A stretch of DNA of 64,000 nt from an uncultured Paracoccaceae bacterium (GCA_947503765.1 CANNFA010000002.1:1-64000), one strand, 5' to 3'. Shown: positions 48,936 to 57,738, counted from the first letter of the stretch. Notes: generated by a model from the sequence alone, not told the origin. Made by a program: numbers and translations.

Positions 48936-49540
48936 CCGACGAACTGGAGGCCAAGCAGGATCGCACTGCCGACCACGGCGAAACCGAACACCGCGATCAG
49001 CCCGTCGCGCACCAGTAGCGACAGCGAAAACAGCGTGACCGCCCCGCCAAGGATCGAGGACGTCAGCGGAAACAATTCCAGGAACGGCATGGCGAGACCG
49101 CAGAACAGGCATGTCAGCTCTGTCAGCCAGTTGAACGGCGCCCGCACGAGAAAGCTGAAGCGCGTGCGCGAATGCCGGTCGAGAAATGCAGCCGGGCGCC
49201 GCAGCCAGCGGGTGGCCGACCGCAGCGAGCGGGTCTTGACCCGTTGCCGCATCAGCCAGCCGGGCAGCCACAGGTGATCGCGCTGCATCAGCAGTTGCAG
49301 CGCCACGAGCGCGATAGTCAGCCCGCAGATCGACGAGAACAGCGGCACCCCGGACAACGGCGAGACCACCGCGATGGCCGGCGCCATCAGAACCGGCAGG
49401 AAGGACGCTTCGCCAAGCGCTGTGACGATATCCTGAAGCGACGTCTTTTCGCCCTTGTCCTCGGCGGCATTGCCCATCCGGTCCACCACGTCGGTGACCG
49501 AGGCGATGCCGGGTGTCGGGGCTTGGATCAGGTCTTGCAT
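48932..49540 (-). CDS. ExoD family membrane protein
   Basis: 202 residues with four or more hydrophobic segments. TSLQDIVTALGEASFLPVLM and LLRDGLIAVFGFAVVGSAIL are typical of ExoD, first linked to exopolysaccharide synthesis in rhizobia. ATG 49540 is preferred to the longer frame. It is convergent with znuA and shares its stop region. The function is unclear. Confidence 0.8.
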   Translation of the reverse strand: MQDLIQAPTPGIASVTDVVDRMGNAAEDKGEKTSLQDIVTALGEASFLPVLMAPAIAVVSPLSGVPLFSSICGLTIALVALQLLMQRDHLWLPGWLMRQRVKTRSLRSATRWLRRPAAFLDRHSRTRFSFLVRAPFNWLTELTCLFCGLAMPFLELFPLTSSILGGAVTLFSLSLLVRDGLIAVFGFAVVGSAILLGLQFVG

Positions 49541-49716
49541 GGGCTTCGCGGAAAGGGGCCGGACGGCGGCGACATGACGAACATATCCCGACTTGGGATG
49601 CGCGGCGCCGCTTTGCAAACCCTGTGGCGAAGCTCCGCCGAGGCGGGCACCTGGCGCCGTTGGCGCATCGCCGCCGCATCGTCAGCGCGGGCCGGCGCCG
49701 GGCCACCGTCGACCGG

Positions 49717-50223
49717 CTACCTTTCGGGCTCCTCGCGCTTGATGTCGCCCAGCGTCAGGACCGGCGACGCGTCGAGGCCGGCGGCGTCCAGCATTCCCGC
49801 GACACGCTCTAGCGAGGACACGAGCTGCGCCTGTTCCCAGTCCTCGAGCCCCTCGAACGCCTGCACGAATCGCTGCTGGAGCGCGTCGGGCGCCGTCTCT
49901 ATCGCAGCGCGCCCGGCCTCGGTGATCACGACGTGGGTTTGCCGGCGGTCGGTATCGCTTCGGATGCGGGTGACCATGCCGTGGCTCACCAGCTTGTCCA
50001 CCAAGGTCGTCACCGTCGCCTGGCTGACCCCCATGCGTCCGGCCAGCGCGGTCGGTGTCGCGCCGCCGTGCCGCTGCTCCGCCACGATCTGAAGCACGCG
50101 CAATTGCGCAGAGGTCAGCCCCGCCGCCCGGGCGAGGGTCCGCTCGTACAGCTCCGTCGCGCGCAGGATTCGGCGCAGCGCGATCAGGCTGTCATCCGTT
50201 CTTTGGGCCGAACTCTCTGACAT
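49717..50223 (-). CDS. ectR: MarR family regulator EctR-like
   Basis: 168 residues. The winged-helix core is LTSAQLRVLQIVAEQRHGG, then MGVSQATVTTLVDKLVSHGM and RIRSDTDRRQTHVVIT. It is divergent from ectA, as EctR is in methylotrophs and other ectoine producers, where it represses ectABC-ask. A strong palindrome lies 54 bp before its start. EctR assignment is by context. ATG 50223 is used. Confidence 0.82.
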   Translation of the reverse strand: MSESSAQRTDDSLIALRRILRATELYERTLARAAGLTSAQLRVLQIVAEQRHGGATPTALAGRMGVSQATVTTLVDKLVSHGMVTRIRSDTDRRQTHVVITEAGRAAIETAPDALQQRFVQAFEGLEDWEQAQLVSSLERVAGMLDAAGLDASPVLTLGDIKREEPER

Positions 50224-50276
50224 GGCTTGATTTTTGCCCCGGAACCGGCGGCTTTGCAATCCCGAAGCGCGGCTGG

Positions 50277-50297
50277 ATCATTAGGGTATCTAATGAT
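50277..50297. promoter_or_regulatory. MarR-type palindromic operator for ectR/ectA
   Basis: Arms ATCATTAG (50277-50284) and CTAATGAT (50290-50297) are perfectly inverted around the 5-nt centre GGTAT. The size and AT-richness suit a MarR dimer. It lies 54 bp upstream of ectR and 150 bp upstream of ectA. Confidence 0.72.
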
Positions 50298-50320
50298 TCA
50301 TCTCCGCGATTCCTTCTGTA

Positions 50321-50349
50321 ATAGGCATATTTATTGCCCCATAGGCATA
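50321..50349. promoter_or_regulatory. direct repeat upstream of ectA
   Basis: ATAGGCATA occurs at 50321-50329 and again at 50341-50349, 20 bp (about two helical turns) apart. The intervening stretch is AT-rich, so it could be the ectA promoter region or an activator site. Confidence 0.4.
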
Positions 50350-50390
50350 AAAGACGCCGTTTCGGCACCATATCTGCTTCGGATGTTGAA

Positions 50391-50417
50391 ATAGATGCGC
50401 CATCCATCTATTTAGAT
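50391..50417. promoter_or_regulatory. overlapping inverted repeats before ectA
   Basis: ATAGATG (50391-50397) pairs with CATCTAT (50405-50411), and ATCTA-TT-TAGAT (50406-50417) is a second palindrome overlapping it. They lie 31 bp upstream of the ectA start and could be an operator or a mutually exclusive RNA hairpin pair. Confidence 0.45.
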
Positions 50418-50447
50418 GACCGAACGAAACGGAGAACGAGCCCACAG

Positions 50448-50999
50448 ATGCCGAAAGACATGAACCAGACCGAGACCATCGAGCCCCGAGCTCGCACGCC
50501 CCGTTTGCGCAAACCTGAAGCGACGGACGGGGCCGCAATCTGGGACCTGATCAAGGGCTGCAAGCCGCTGGACGAGAATTCCATGTACTGCAACCTCGTC
50601 CAGGCCGACCACTTCCGCGACACCTGCGTGGTGGCCGAAATGGACGGCGACATCGTGGGCTGGATTTCCGGCCACATGATTCCGGGCCGGGGCGAGCTTT
50701 TCGTCTGGCAGGTCGCGGTCAGCGCCAAGGCGCGCGGGCTGGGGCTGGGCAAGAAGATGCTGCGCCACCTGGTGGAACGGGACGTCTGCGAGGACGCGAC
50801 ACACCTGAAGACCACCATCACCAAGGATAACGACGCATCCTGGGGGCTGTTCCGCAGCTTTGCACGCGACGTGGGCGGCGAACTCGACGACGCGCCGCAT
50901 TTCGAGCGTGACACCCATTTCGAGGGTCATCACGACACCGAGCACATGGTGACGATCACCCTGCCGGAAGACGAGGTTCCGCTGCGCCGCGCCGCCTGA
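50448..50999 (+). CDS. ectA: L-2,4-diaminobutyrate N-acetyltransferase
   Basis: 183-residue GNAT enzyme for the second ectoine step (acetyl-CoA + diaminobutyrate). RKPEATDGAAIWDLIKGCKP, ENSMYCNLVQADHFRDTCVV and the acetyl-CoA motif ARGLGLGKKMLRHLV are diagnostic. The start may be 50448 or 50460 (ATG); 50448 shares its first 15 nt with ectB. Confidence 0.95.
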   Translation: MPKDMNQTETIEPRARTPRLRKPEATDGAAIWDLIKGCKPLDENSMYCNLVQADHFRDTCVVAEMDGDIVGWISGHMIPGRGELFVWQVAVSAKARGLGLGKKMLRHLVERDVCEDATHLKTTITKDNDASWGLFRSFARDVGGELDDAPHFERDTHFEGHHDTEHMVTITLPEDEVPLRRAA

Positions 51000-51057
51000 G
51001 CGCACGTGTCGCGCCCCGGACCAATCCAACCGAATTCTACCTCAAGGAGGTATTCCC

Positions 51058-52347
51058 ATGCCGAAAGACATGCACACCGACTATGCCATCTTCGAACGCC
51101 GCGAGAGCGAGGCACGTTCCTATTGCCGCGGCTTCGACACCATGTTCACCAGCGCCAGCGGCTCGCACATGACCGACACGGACGGGCGCCGCTACATCGA
51201 CTTTCTCGCCGGCTGCTCGTCGCTGAACTACGGGCATAACGACCCGGACATGAAATCGGCGCTGATCGAGCATATCACCGCCGACGGGCTGGCTCACGGG
51301 CTGGACCTGCACACCGACACCAAAAGCGATTTCCTGACCGCGTTCGAGGAGCATATCCTGAAACCGCGCGGCATGGATCACAAGCTGATGTTCACCGGCC
51401 CGACCGGCGCTAACGCCGTCGAGGCGGCGATGAAGATCGCCCGCAAGGTCACCGGCCGCCACAACATCATCGCCTTCACCAACGGCTTTCACGGCGTGAC
51501 CATGGGCGCGCTGGCCGCGACCGGCAACGGTTATCACCGGGGCGGCGCCGGCACCACGCTGCACGGCGTCACGCGGATGCCGTTCGACGGCTACATGGGC
51601 GCGGATGTGGACACGACCGACTTCCTGGAGGCGGTGCTGAACGACGCATCGTCGGGTGTCGATGCGCCCGCCGCGATCCTGCTGGAGACGGTGCAGGGCG
51701 AAGGCGGGCTGAACGCCGCGCGCCCCGAATGGATCAAGCGGGTCGCCGAACTTGCCAAGGAACACGGTGCGCTGCTGATCGTCGACGACATCCAGGCGGG
51801 CTGCGGCCGCACGGGCACGTTCTTTTCCTTCGAAGAGATGGGAATCGAACCCGACCTGATCACCATGGCGAAATCGGTGTCCGGCTTCGGTCTGCCGCTG
51901 GGCCTGGTTCTGGTCCGTCCCGAACATGACGTGATGGGCCCGGCCGAGCATAACGGCACCTTCCGCGGCAACACCCATGCCTTCGTGACCGCCACCGTGG
52001 CGATCCGCAAATTCTGGGCCGACGATGCCTTCCAGAAGGATCTGGCGAAGAAAACCGGGATCCTGACCGAGGCGCTGGAAAAACTGGCGGATATCGTCGG
52101 GGACGGCCGGCTCAAGGGTCGCGGCCTGATGCAGGGCGTCGATGTCGGCTCTGGCGAGCTGGCCTCGGAAATCTGCGGCCGCGCCTTCGAGAAGGGCCTG
52201 GTCATCGAAACCTCCGGCCCGAACGACGAGGTGGTCAAGGTGCTTGCGCCGCTGACCACGCCCGAAGACGTGTTCCGCGAAGGGCTTGGCATCATGCTCG
52301 ATGCCGCCCACGACGTGACGGCGCAAAGCAACATCGCAGCGGAGTGA
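51058..52347 (+). CDS. ectB: L-2,4-diaminobutyrate transaminase
   Basis: 429-residue class III PLP aminotransferase that converts aspartate semialdehyde to diaminobutyrate with glutamate. GPTGANAVEAAMKIARKVTG, LLIVDDIQAGCGRTGTFFSF and MAKSVSGFGLPLGLVLV (PLP lysine) are clear. A strong AAGGAGG ribosome binding site precedes ATG 51058. First pathway step. Confidence 0.97.
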   Translation: MPKDMHTDYAIFERRESEARSYCRGFDTMFTSASGSHMTDTDGRRYIDFLAGCSSLNYGHNDPDMKSALIEHITADGLAHGLDLHTDTKSDFLTAFEEHILKPRGMDHKLMFTGPTGANAVEAAMKIARKVTGRHNIIAFTNGFHGVTMGALAATGNGYHRGGAGTTLHGVTRMPFDGYMGADVDTTDFLEAVLNDASSGVDAPAAILLETVQGEGGLNAARPEWIKRVAELAKEHGALLIVDDIQAGCGRTGTFFSFEEMGIEPDLITMAKSVSGFGLPLGLVLVRPEHDVMGPAEHNGTFRGNTHAFVTATVAIRKFWADDAFQKDLAKKTGILTEALEKLADIVGDGRLKGRGLMQGVDVGSGELASEICGRAFEKGLVIETSGPNDEVVKVLAPLTTPEDVFREGLGIMLDAAHDVTAQSNIAAE

Positions 52348-52351
52348 CACC

Positions 52352-52753
52352 ATGATTGTCAGGGATTTCAACAAGATCGTCGAGGACGAGCGCGACCGCG
52401 TGGTGTCCAACGAGCAATGGACGAGCGTGCGCATGCTTCTGGCCGGTGACGGGATGGGCTTTTCCTTTCACATCACCTTTCTCGAAGCCGGGTCGGAGCA
52501 CACGTTCCACTACAAGAACCACTTCGAGAGCGTCTATTGCATGCAGGGCAAAGGCTCGATCACCGATGTCGCCACCGGCGAGACGCACGAGATCAAGCCG
52601 GGCGTGATGTACGCGCTGAACGAGAACGACAAGCACGTTCTGCGCGCCGAGGAAGAGCTGGTGATGGCCTGCTGCTTCAACCCGCCCGTCACCGGCACCG
52701 AGGTCCACCAAGCGGATGGATCCTATGCTCCTTCAGAGGAATTGGCCGATTAA
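52352..52753 (+). CDS. ectC: ectoine synthase
   Basis: 133-residue cupin. It cyclises N-acetyl-diaminobutyrate to ectoine. MIVRDFNKIVEDERDRVVSN, TFHYKNHFESVYCMQGKGSI and GVMYALNENDKHVLRAEEEL are family-typical. Starts 4 bp after ectB. No ectoine hydroxylase gene ectD follows. Confidence 0.97.
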   Translation: MIVRDFNKIVEDERDRVVSNEQWTSVRMLLAGDGMGFSFHITFLEAGSEHTFHYKNHFESVYCMQGKGSITDVATGETHEIKPGVMYALNENDKHVLRAEEELVMACCFNPPVTGTEVHQADGSYAPSEELAD

Positions 52754-52756
52754 ACC

Positions 52757-54190
52757 ATGACCTGTTCAGACCATACCGTCGAGAAAATCGGCGGGACATC
52801 CATGTCGCGCGTCCACGAGTTGCGCGACACCCTGTTCATCGGCGACCGCGAGGGCGACGATCTATATGGCCGCGTCTTCGTGGTATCCGCCTTTGGCGGC
52901 ATCACCGACCTGCTGCTGGAGCACAAGAAAAGCGGCGATCGCGGCGTCTATGCCAAGTTCGCCAGTTCCGACACCGGGCATGGCTGGCACGATGCGCTGA
53001 CCCGCGTTTCCGACGCGATGATCGAGGCGCATTCGGACGTGCTCGATCATCCGGGCGACGTGGAGCGGGCGACCGAGTTCGTGCGCGACCGGATCGAAGG
53101 CGCGCGCAACTGCCTGATCGACCTGCAGCGCCTGTGCTCCTACGGCCATTTCCGGCTGTCCGAGCATATGCTGCAGATCCGCGAGCTGCTGTCCGGTCTG
53201 GGCGAGGCGCATTCGGCCTTCGTCACCACGCTGCTGTTGCAGCGGTCGGGCGTGAACGCGCGGCTGGTCGATCTGTCCGGCTGGCGCGACGATGGCGACG
53301 TGACGCTGGAAGAACGGATAACGGCGGCAATGCAGGACATCGACCCGATGACCGAAATGCCGATCGTCACCGGCTATGCGCAATGCTCCGAAGGGCTGAT
53401 GCGCGAGTTCGATCGCGGCTATTCCGAGGTGACGTTTTCCAATCTCGCCGCGCTGACCGGCGCGCGCGAGGCGATCATCCACAAGGAATTCCATCTGTCC
53501 TCGGCCGATCCCAATCTTGTCGGCGCCGATGCGGTGCGCAAGCTGGGCCGGACCAATTACGACGTGGCCGACCAGCTGTCGAACATGGGGATGGAGGCGA
53601 TCCACCCCAAGGCGGCGAAAACGCTCCGCCAGGCCGATGTGCCGCTGCGCGTCACCAACGCCTTCGAGCCGCACGATCCGGGTACCCTGATCGACGATCA
53701 GCCGACCGAGGCGCCCGATGTCGAGATCGTCACCGGTCTGGATGTCGTCGCGCTCGAGCTGTTCGAGCAGGACATGGTGGGGGTCAAGGGCTATGACGCC
53801 ACGATCCTCGACATGCTGACGCGGCACGACGTGCGGATCGTGTCCAAGGTGTCGAACGCCAACACGATCACCCATTACGTCGATGCAAGTTTGAAATCGC
53901 TGCGCCGGGTGGAGCGGGATCTGTCCAAGCTGTACCCGTCGGCGCGGATCACCTCGCGGACGCTGTCCATGGCCTCGGTGATCGGGCGCGACCTCAAGGG
54001 GCTTTCGGTGCTGACCCGCGGCTTGCAGGCGATCGCGGATGCCGGGTTCGAATGCCTCGGCGCCAGCCAGGGGCCGCGCAACGTGGACGTGCAGTTCGTG
54101 CTGGAGCGCGAGCATCTGAAACCCGCGATCAGGGCGCTGCACGGCGCCTTTGTCGAGGATGCACGCCGCGCCTATCCGCGCGTCGCCTGA
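52757..54190 (+). CDS. ask: ectoine-specific aspartate kinase Ask_Ect
   Basis: 477-residue aspartokinase. EKIGGTSMSRVHELRDTLF is the N-terminal signature, AKVSNANTITHYVD-type sequence and SVIGRDLKGLSVLTRGLQAI lie near the ACT domains. Position 3 bp after ectC identifies it as the dedicated aspartate kinase that feeds the pathway with phosphoaspartate, probably free from feedback inhibition. Confidence 0.93.
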   Translation: MTCSDHTVEKIGGTSMSRVHELRDTLFIGDREGDDLYGRVFVVSAFGGITDLLLEHKKSGDRGVYAKFASSDTGHGWHDALTRVSDAMIEAHSDVLDHPGDVERATEFVRDRIEGARNCLIDLQRLCSYGHFRLSEHMLQIRELLSGLGEAHSAFVTTLLLQRSGVNARLVDLSGWRDDGDVTLEERITAAMQDIDPMTEMPIVTGYAQCSEGLMREFDRGYSEVTFSNLAALTGAREAIIHKEFHLSSADPNLVGADAVRKLGRTNYDVADQLSNMGMEAIHPKAAKTLRQADVPLRVTNAFEPHDPGTLIDDQPTEAPDVEIVTGLDVVALELFEQDMVGVKGYDATILDMLTRHDVRIVSKVSNANTITHYVDASLKSLRRVERDLSKLYPSARITSRTLSMASVIGRDLKGLSVLTRGLQAIADAGFECLGASQGPRNVDVQFVLEREHLKPAIRALHGAFVEDARRAYPRVA

Positions 54191-54322
54191 TCGGCCGGTC
54201 TCCGGTGGCCGCGCTGTCCCTCCTGGATGCGCGCGGCCCCGAACCCCGCCGGTTTGTTCGCCCGTTTGCGGAACTTAGCGCTTGACGGGCCACCACGCCT
54301 GAAATATCTCGCGCGTGGCTTC

Positions 54323-54399
54323 GGCGGAGTAGCTCAGGTGGTTAGAGCAGCGGAATCATAATCCGCGTGTCGGGGGTTCAAGTCCCTCCTCCGCTACCA
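54323..54399 (+). tRNA. tRNA-Met (elongator, anticodon CAT)
   Basis: A 77-nt cloverleaf starts GGCGGAGTAGCTCAGG. The anticodon arm is GCGGA-ATCATAA-TCCGC (CAT), the T-arm CGGGGGTTCAAGTCCCTC, and CCA is encoded. The G1-T72 pair is seen in alphaproteobacterial elongator tRNA-Met. It borders the ABC/glycosidase islet. Confidence 0.93.
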
Positions 54400-54562
54400 T
54401 CGTACCCCCCACTTGAAAATCAGGGTTCGAGACGAGGGCGCTCAAGCGTCCCCTGACCTCGATGGGTGTGCCATCGTCTTCGGGGCGGGTGACGATGATT
54501 TCCGATACCAGTTCCCTCTCCGCATCCCGGGCCATGCTGTCGGGCCTGCGGCTGTACAGGCG
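54356..54562 (-). pseudogene. C-terminal remnant of a site-specific recombinase running into tRNA-Met
   Basis: On the minus strand, open after a TGA at 54563-54565, the frame encodes SMARDAERELVSEIIVTRPE, DDGTPIEVRGRLSALVSNPD, then MVAEEGLEPPTRGL read out of the tRNA gene, to TGA at 54356-54358. The RELV..I(I/V)VTRPEDDG pattern recalls the end of serine-recombinase-type integrases. The rest of the gene is absent. The family call is tentative; the open reading into the tRNA is directly visible. Confidence 0.45.
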
Positions 54563-54671
54563 TCATCGAAGGGCGGGAGCGTCGATTTGTGGATGTAGCA
54601 ACGGATCTGTAGCAACTGTCTAAGGCGGTCATTCGCGTGCTTTGTTACATCGCGAATGCGAGGAGTGGCAT

Positions 54672-55691
54672 TCAGCGGTTTCGTCGCTGGTGCGAGCTTC
54701 TCAGGATCAGGGGGCACTCGATCCGGTTTTGCGTTCGGGTGCGAGTTTCGTCCAGGAGCTGCTCGACGCACCATTGACCCATCTCGCGATGCGGGAGAAG
54801 GACGGTCGACAAGGCGGGCGCAAGGTGCTGCGCGATTTCCTGATCGTCGTACCCCATCACGGCGATCGTCTCACCGGGCATTTCGCCGAGTTCCTTGAGC
54901 GCCTCGTAGCAACCGACCGCCGTCAGGTCGTTCGCGCAGAAGATCGCGTCCGGTCGCGTCGCGCCTTTCATCAGATCCAGCGTCGCGGCGCGCCCGCCCG
55001 ATGGCAGGAAGTTGCCCTCGACGATCAGCGACGGATCGACCGGGATGCGCGCGGCGCGAAGGGCGCGTTCGTACCCCTCCATGCGCTGATCGGAGGCTTC
55101 CATCCAGGGCTCGCCGGAAATGAAGGCAATGCGCCGATACCCTTGCGCGATCAGCGCCTCGGTGGCGACTTTGCCGCCGCGCCGCTCGGCGGGAACCACG
55201 GACGCGTACCGCCCGTCGGTGTCGTGGCAGTTCAGCAGAACGGCACGGTGGCGCGAGAGGCTGTCCGGTGCCGTCAGCTCTCGTGTGAGGATCGAGCCGT
55301 AGATGACGCCGATCACGTTGTCCCCCGCCCATTTCTTCAGGATCGCCGCCTCCAGCTCCGGGTTGCCGCCGGTCATGGCGACCTCGACGATATTATTCGC
55401 CTTCCAGGCGGCTTCATAGGCACCCTCGATTGAGATCGCCGCGAAGGAACTGGTTGCGATCTCGTCGAACAACAGGCCGATCACACCGACGCCGGACGCC
55501 TTCGGTGGCCGTCCCGCACCGCGCGGGCGGTAGCCAAGCGCGTCGACCGCTTCCATCACCCGTTTGCGCGTCTCGCGGCTGATTCTCATGTCCTCGAGAC
55601 CGTTCATGACGAACGACACGGTCGACTGCGAGACCCCCGCCCTGGTGGCCACGTCCTTCATGGTAACCCGGGTTTTTCTTGTATCCGCCAC
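54672..55691 (-). CDS. LacI family transcriptional regulator
   Basis: 339 residues. The helix-turn-helix is VTMKDVATRAGVSQSTVSFV, followed by the hinge and a periplasmic-binding-protein-like sensor domain (VGVIGLLFDEIATSSFAAIS, DAIFCANDLTAVGCYEALKE). It is divergent from the sugar ABC operon and most likely represses it without inducer. An AT-rich operator region lies between them. Confidence 0.92.
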   Translation of the reverse strand: MADTRKTRVTMKDVATRAGVSQSTVSFVMNGLEDMRISRETRKRVMEAVDALGYRPRGAGRPPKASGVGVIGLLFDEIATSSFAAISIEGAYEAAWKANNIVEVAMTGGNPELEAAILKKWAGDNVIGVIYGSILTRELTAPDSLSRHRAVLLNCHDTDGRYASVVPAERRGGKVATEALIAQGYRRIAFISGEPWMEASDQRMEGYERALRAARIPVDPSLIVEGNFLPSGGRAATLDLMKGATRPDAIFCANDLTAVGCYEALKELGEMPGETIAVMGYDDQEIAQHLAPALSTVLLPHREMGQWCVEQLLDETRTRTQNRIECPLILRSSHQRRNR

Positions 55692-55725
55692 AGCTTGCCC
55701 GGTTCTGAATATCTTTGCTTCCCAA

Positions 55726-55754
55726 TGCTAATAAATATTGCTAATAATTATAGC
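55726..55754. promoter_or_regulatory. candidate LacI-type operator / promoter region
   Basis: TGCTAATAA occurs at 55726-55734 and 55739-55747, and GCTA...TAGC (55740-55754) forms a short inverted pair. This very AT-rich segment sits between the divergent regulator and permease genes, 34 bp before the permease start. Confidence 0.5.
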
Positions 55755-55787
55755 GCAAGAAGATTCGCAGACTTTCGGGAGGAGAGG

Positions 55788-56882
55788 ATGCAGAACCCCA
55801 GGAAACCAGCGAGCAGGCTGAGCCAGACGCAGGCGGCCTGGATACTGCTTGCCCCGTTCCTGTTCACATATGGCCTGTTCCTCATCTACCCGTTCTTCCG
55901 AGGTTTCTGGATCAGCCTGCACGACTGGAACCTGCTCGCCGTGGCCTTCAACCCGGATGCCAAGCAGTTCGTAGGCTTGCGCAACTATGAACGCGTGATG
56001 TGGGGTCGCAACATCGAATGGGGCCCGCTGGCTGCGCCGTTCTGGCAACTCCTCGGGATCGCGGGACTTGCCGTTTCCGTCCTTCTTCGCGGAACGAAAC
56101 GCCTGAGCCGCTTCAACGCCATCGCGCTTGGCGTGGCCTCGGTGCTGGTCATAATCCTCCCCGGCTTTCATCCCGGCGAAGAGGGGCGTTGGTACGACCG
56201 GCGGTTCTGGCCCACCGTGGCCAACACCATCGTTTTCGTCGGGCTGGCGGTACCGGGTGTCACGATCTCGGCGCTGCTGCTTGCGGCGGCGCTGAACAGG
56301 GAAACGCGGGCGATGGGGGCGCTTCGGACGCTGTTCTTTCTCAGCCAGGTCCTTTCCGTGACCGTCGTCACCCTGATCTGGCAGATCATGTTCTCGCCGC
56401 GCCAGGGCCTGATCGCGAACATTACCGAGACCTTCGGCGGCACGCCGATCAACTGGCTGACGGACGAACAATTCGCCATGGCCGCCATCGTCATCGCCAC
56501 GATCTGGTGGTCGCTGGGAATTGCCATGATCCTGTTCCTCGCCGGGCTTCAGGACATCTCGAAGGATATCTACGAGGCCGCGGCGCTGGACAACGCCAAG
56601 GGGGCCAGGGCGTTCTGGTATGTCACCCTGCCGAACCTCAAGCGCACCGTCACGCTGGTGGTCGTGTTGCAGATCATCCTGCATTTCCAGGTTTTCGGGC
56701 AATCGCACCTGATGACCCAGGGCGGGCCGAACGACACCACGCAGGTCCTTGTCCGCTACATTTACCAGACCGGGTTCCGCGACAGCGAACTGGGCCGCGC
56801 GTCGGCCATGGCGGTGTTCCTGTTCGTCATCATGGGCACTTTCTCGGTGATCCAGTTCATCGTCGGGCGGGAGAAGACGTGA
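55788..56882 (+). CDS. sugar ABC transporter permease, first subunit (long form)
   Basis: 364 residues, MalF-like CUT1 permease. TQAAWILLAPFLFTYGLFLI opens the protein and the EAA loop is YEAAALDNAKGARAFWYVTL. It is longer than usual because a hydrophobic insertion of about 60 residues (around 80-140, with two extra apolar stretches) lies between the first and second conserved helices. GGGAGGAGAGG is a strong ribosome binding site. Confidence 0.92.
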   Translation: MQNPRKPASRLSQTQAAWILLAPFLFTYGLFLIYPFFRGFWISLHDWNLLAVAFNPDAKQFVGLRNYERVMWGRNIEWGPLAAPFWQLLGIAGLAVSVLLRGTKRLSRFNAIALGVASVLVIILPGFHPGEEGRWYDRRFWPTVANTIVFVGLAVPGVTISALLLAAALNRETRAMGALRTLFFLSQVLSVTVVTLIWQIMFSPRQGLIANITETFGGTPINWLTDEQFAMAAIVIATIWWSLGIAMILFLAGLQDISKDIYEAAALDNAKGARAFWYVTLPNLKRTVTLVVVLQIILHFQVFGQSHLMTQGGPNDTTQVLVRYIYQTGFRDSELGRASAMAVFLFVIMGTFSVIQFIVGREKT

Positions 56883-57715
56883 TGAACCGCAGCTATTACT
56901 GGCTTGTCCTTGGCCTTTCGATCCCCGCCTTCCTGTGGCTGGTGCCGACGCTCTGGATGGTGTCGCTGTCGTTCCAACCCAACGAGGTCCTGGCCCGCAC
57001 CACCTCGTCCACCCTGTTCGGCCTGATCCCGATCCCCTTCACGGCCGAGAATTACGCCGCGCTTTTCACCTTCGGGCAGACGCCATGGTGGTTCCTGAAT
57101 TCGCTGATCGTGTCGGTCGGCATGACGTTGGGCGTGCTCGCCGTGTCGACCACCGCCGGTTACGCGCTGGCGCGGCTGAACTTCCGGGGCAAGGTGCCGA
57201 TCACGATCATCTGTCTGGTCGGCCTGATGGTGCCCGAACAGGCGGTCTTCATCCCGCTCTACACGATGTTTGCCGATTTCGGCTGGCACAACTCCTACCA
57301 CGCCCTGATCCTGCCGCGCATGGCGGTGCCGATCGGCGTGTTCCTGATGATGCAGTTCTTTCGCGGCATCCCCAGGGACATCGAGGAGGCGGCGCGGCTG
57401 GACGGCGTCGGCTGGCTGCGCATCTTCTGGTACGTGATGCTGCCGCTGGCGCGTCCCGCGATGATGACGTTGGCAATCCTGACGTTCCTTTATGCCTGGA
57501 ACGACTATCTCTGGCCGCTCGTCAGCGCGCAGCAGCGGGAATATTTCACGATCACGCTGGGCCTCGCGTCCATCCAATCGAACTTCGCGCAATCGGAAGG
57601 GCTGGGCCGCGTCATGGCCTCGGGCGTCATCGCCTCGCTTCCGGTCGTCATCCTGTTCCTGATCTTCCAGCGGTACGTGGTCCAGGCCATGACCGCGGGC
57701 GGGTCCAAGGGCTGA
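56882..57715 (+). CDS. sugar ABC transporter permease, second subunit
   Basis: 277 residues, MalG-like. The EAA loop IEEAARLDGVGWLRIFWYVM and NSLIVSVGMTLGVLAVSTTA are typical. The ATG overlaps the previous stop by one base (TGATG). Together with the first permease it forms the transmembrane channel. Confidence 0.93.
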   Translation: MNRSYYWLVLGLSIPAFLWLVPTLWMVSLSFQPNEVLARTTSSTLFGLIPIPFTAENYAALFTFGQTPWWFLNSLIVSVGMTLGVLAVSTTAGYALARLNFRGKVPITIICLVGLMVPEQAVFIPLYTMFADFGWHNSYHALILPRMAVPIGVFLMMQFFRGIPRDIEEAARLDGVGWLRIFWYVMLPLARPAMMTLAILTFLYAWNDYLWPLVSAQQREYFTITLGLASIQSNFAQSEGLGRVMASGVIASLPVVILFLIFQRYVVQAMTAGGSKG

Positions 57716-57738
57716 AATCTGCACATAGGGAGGATACC

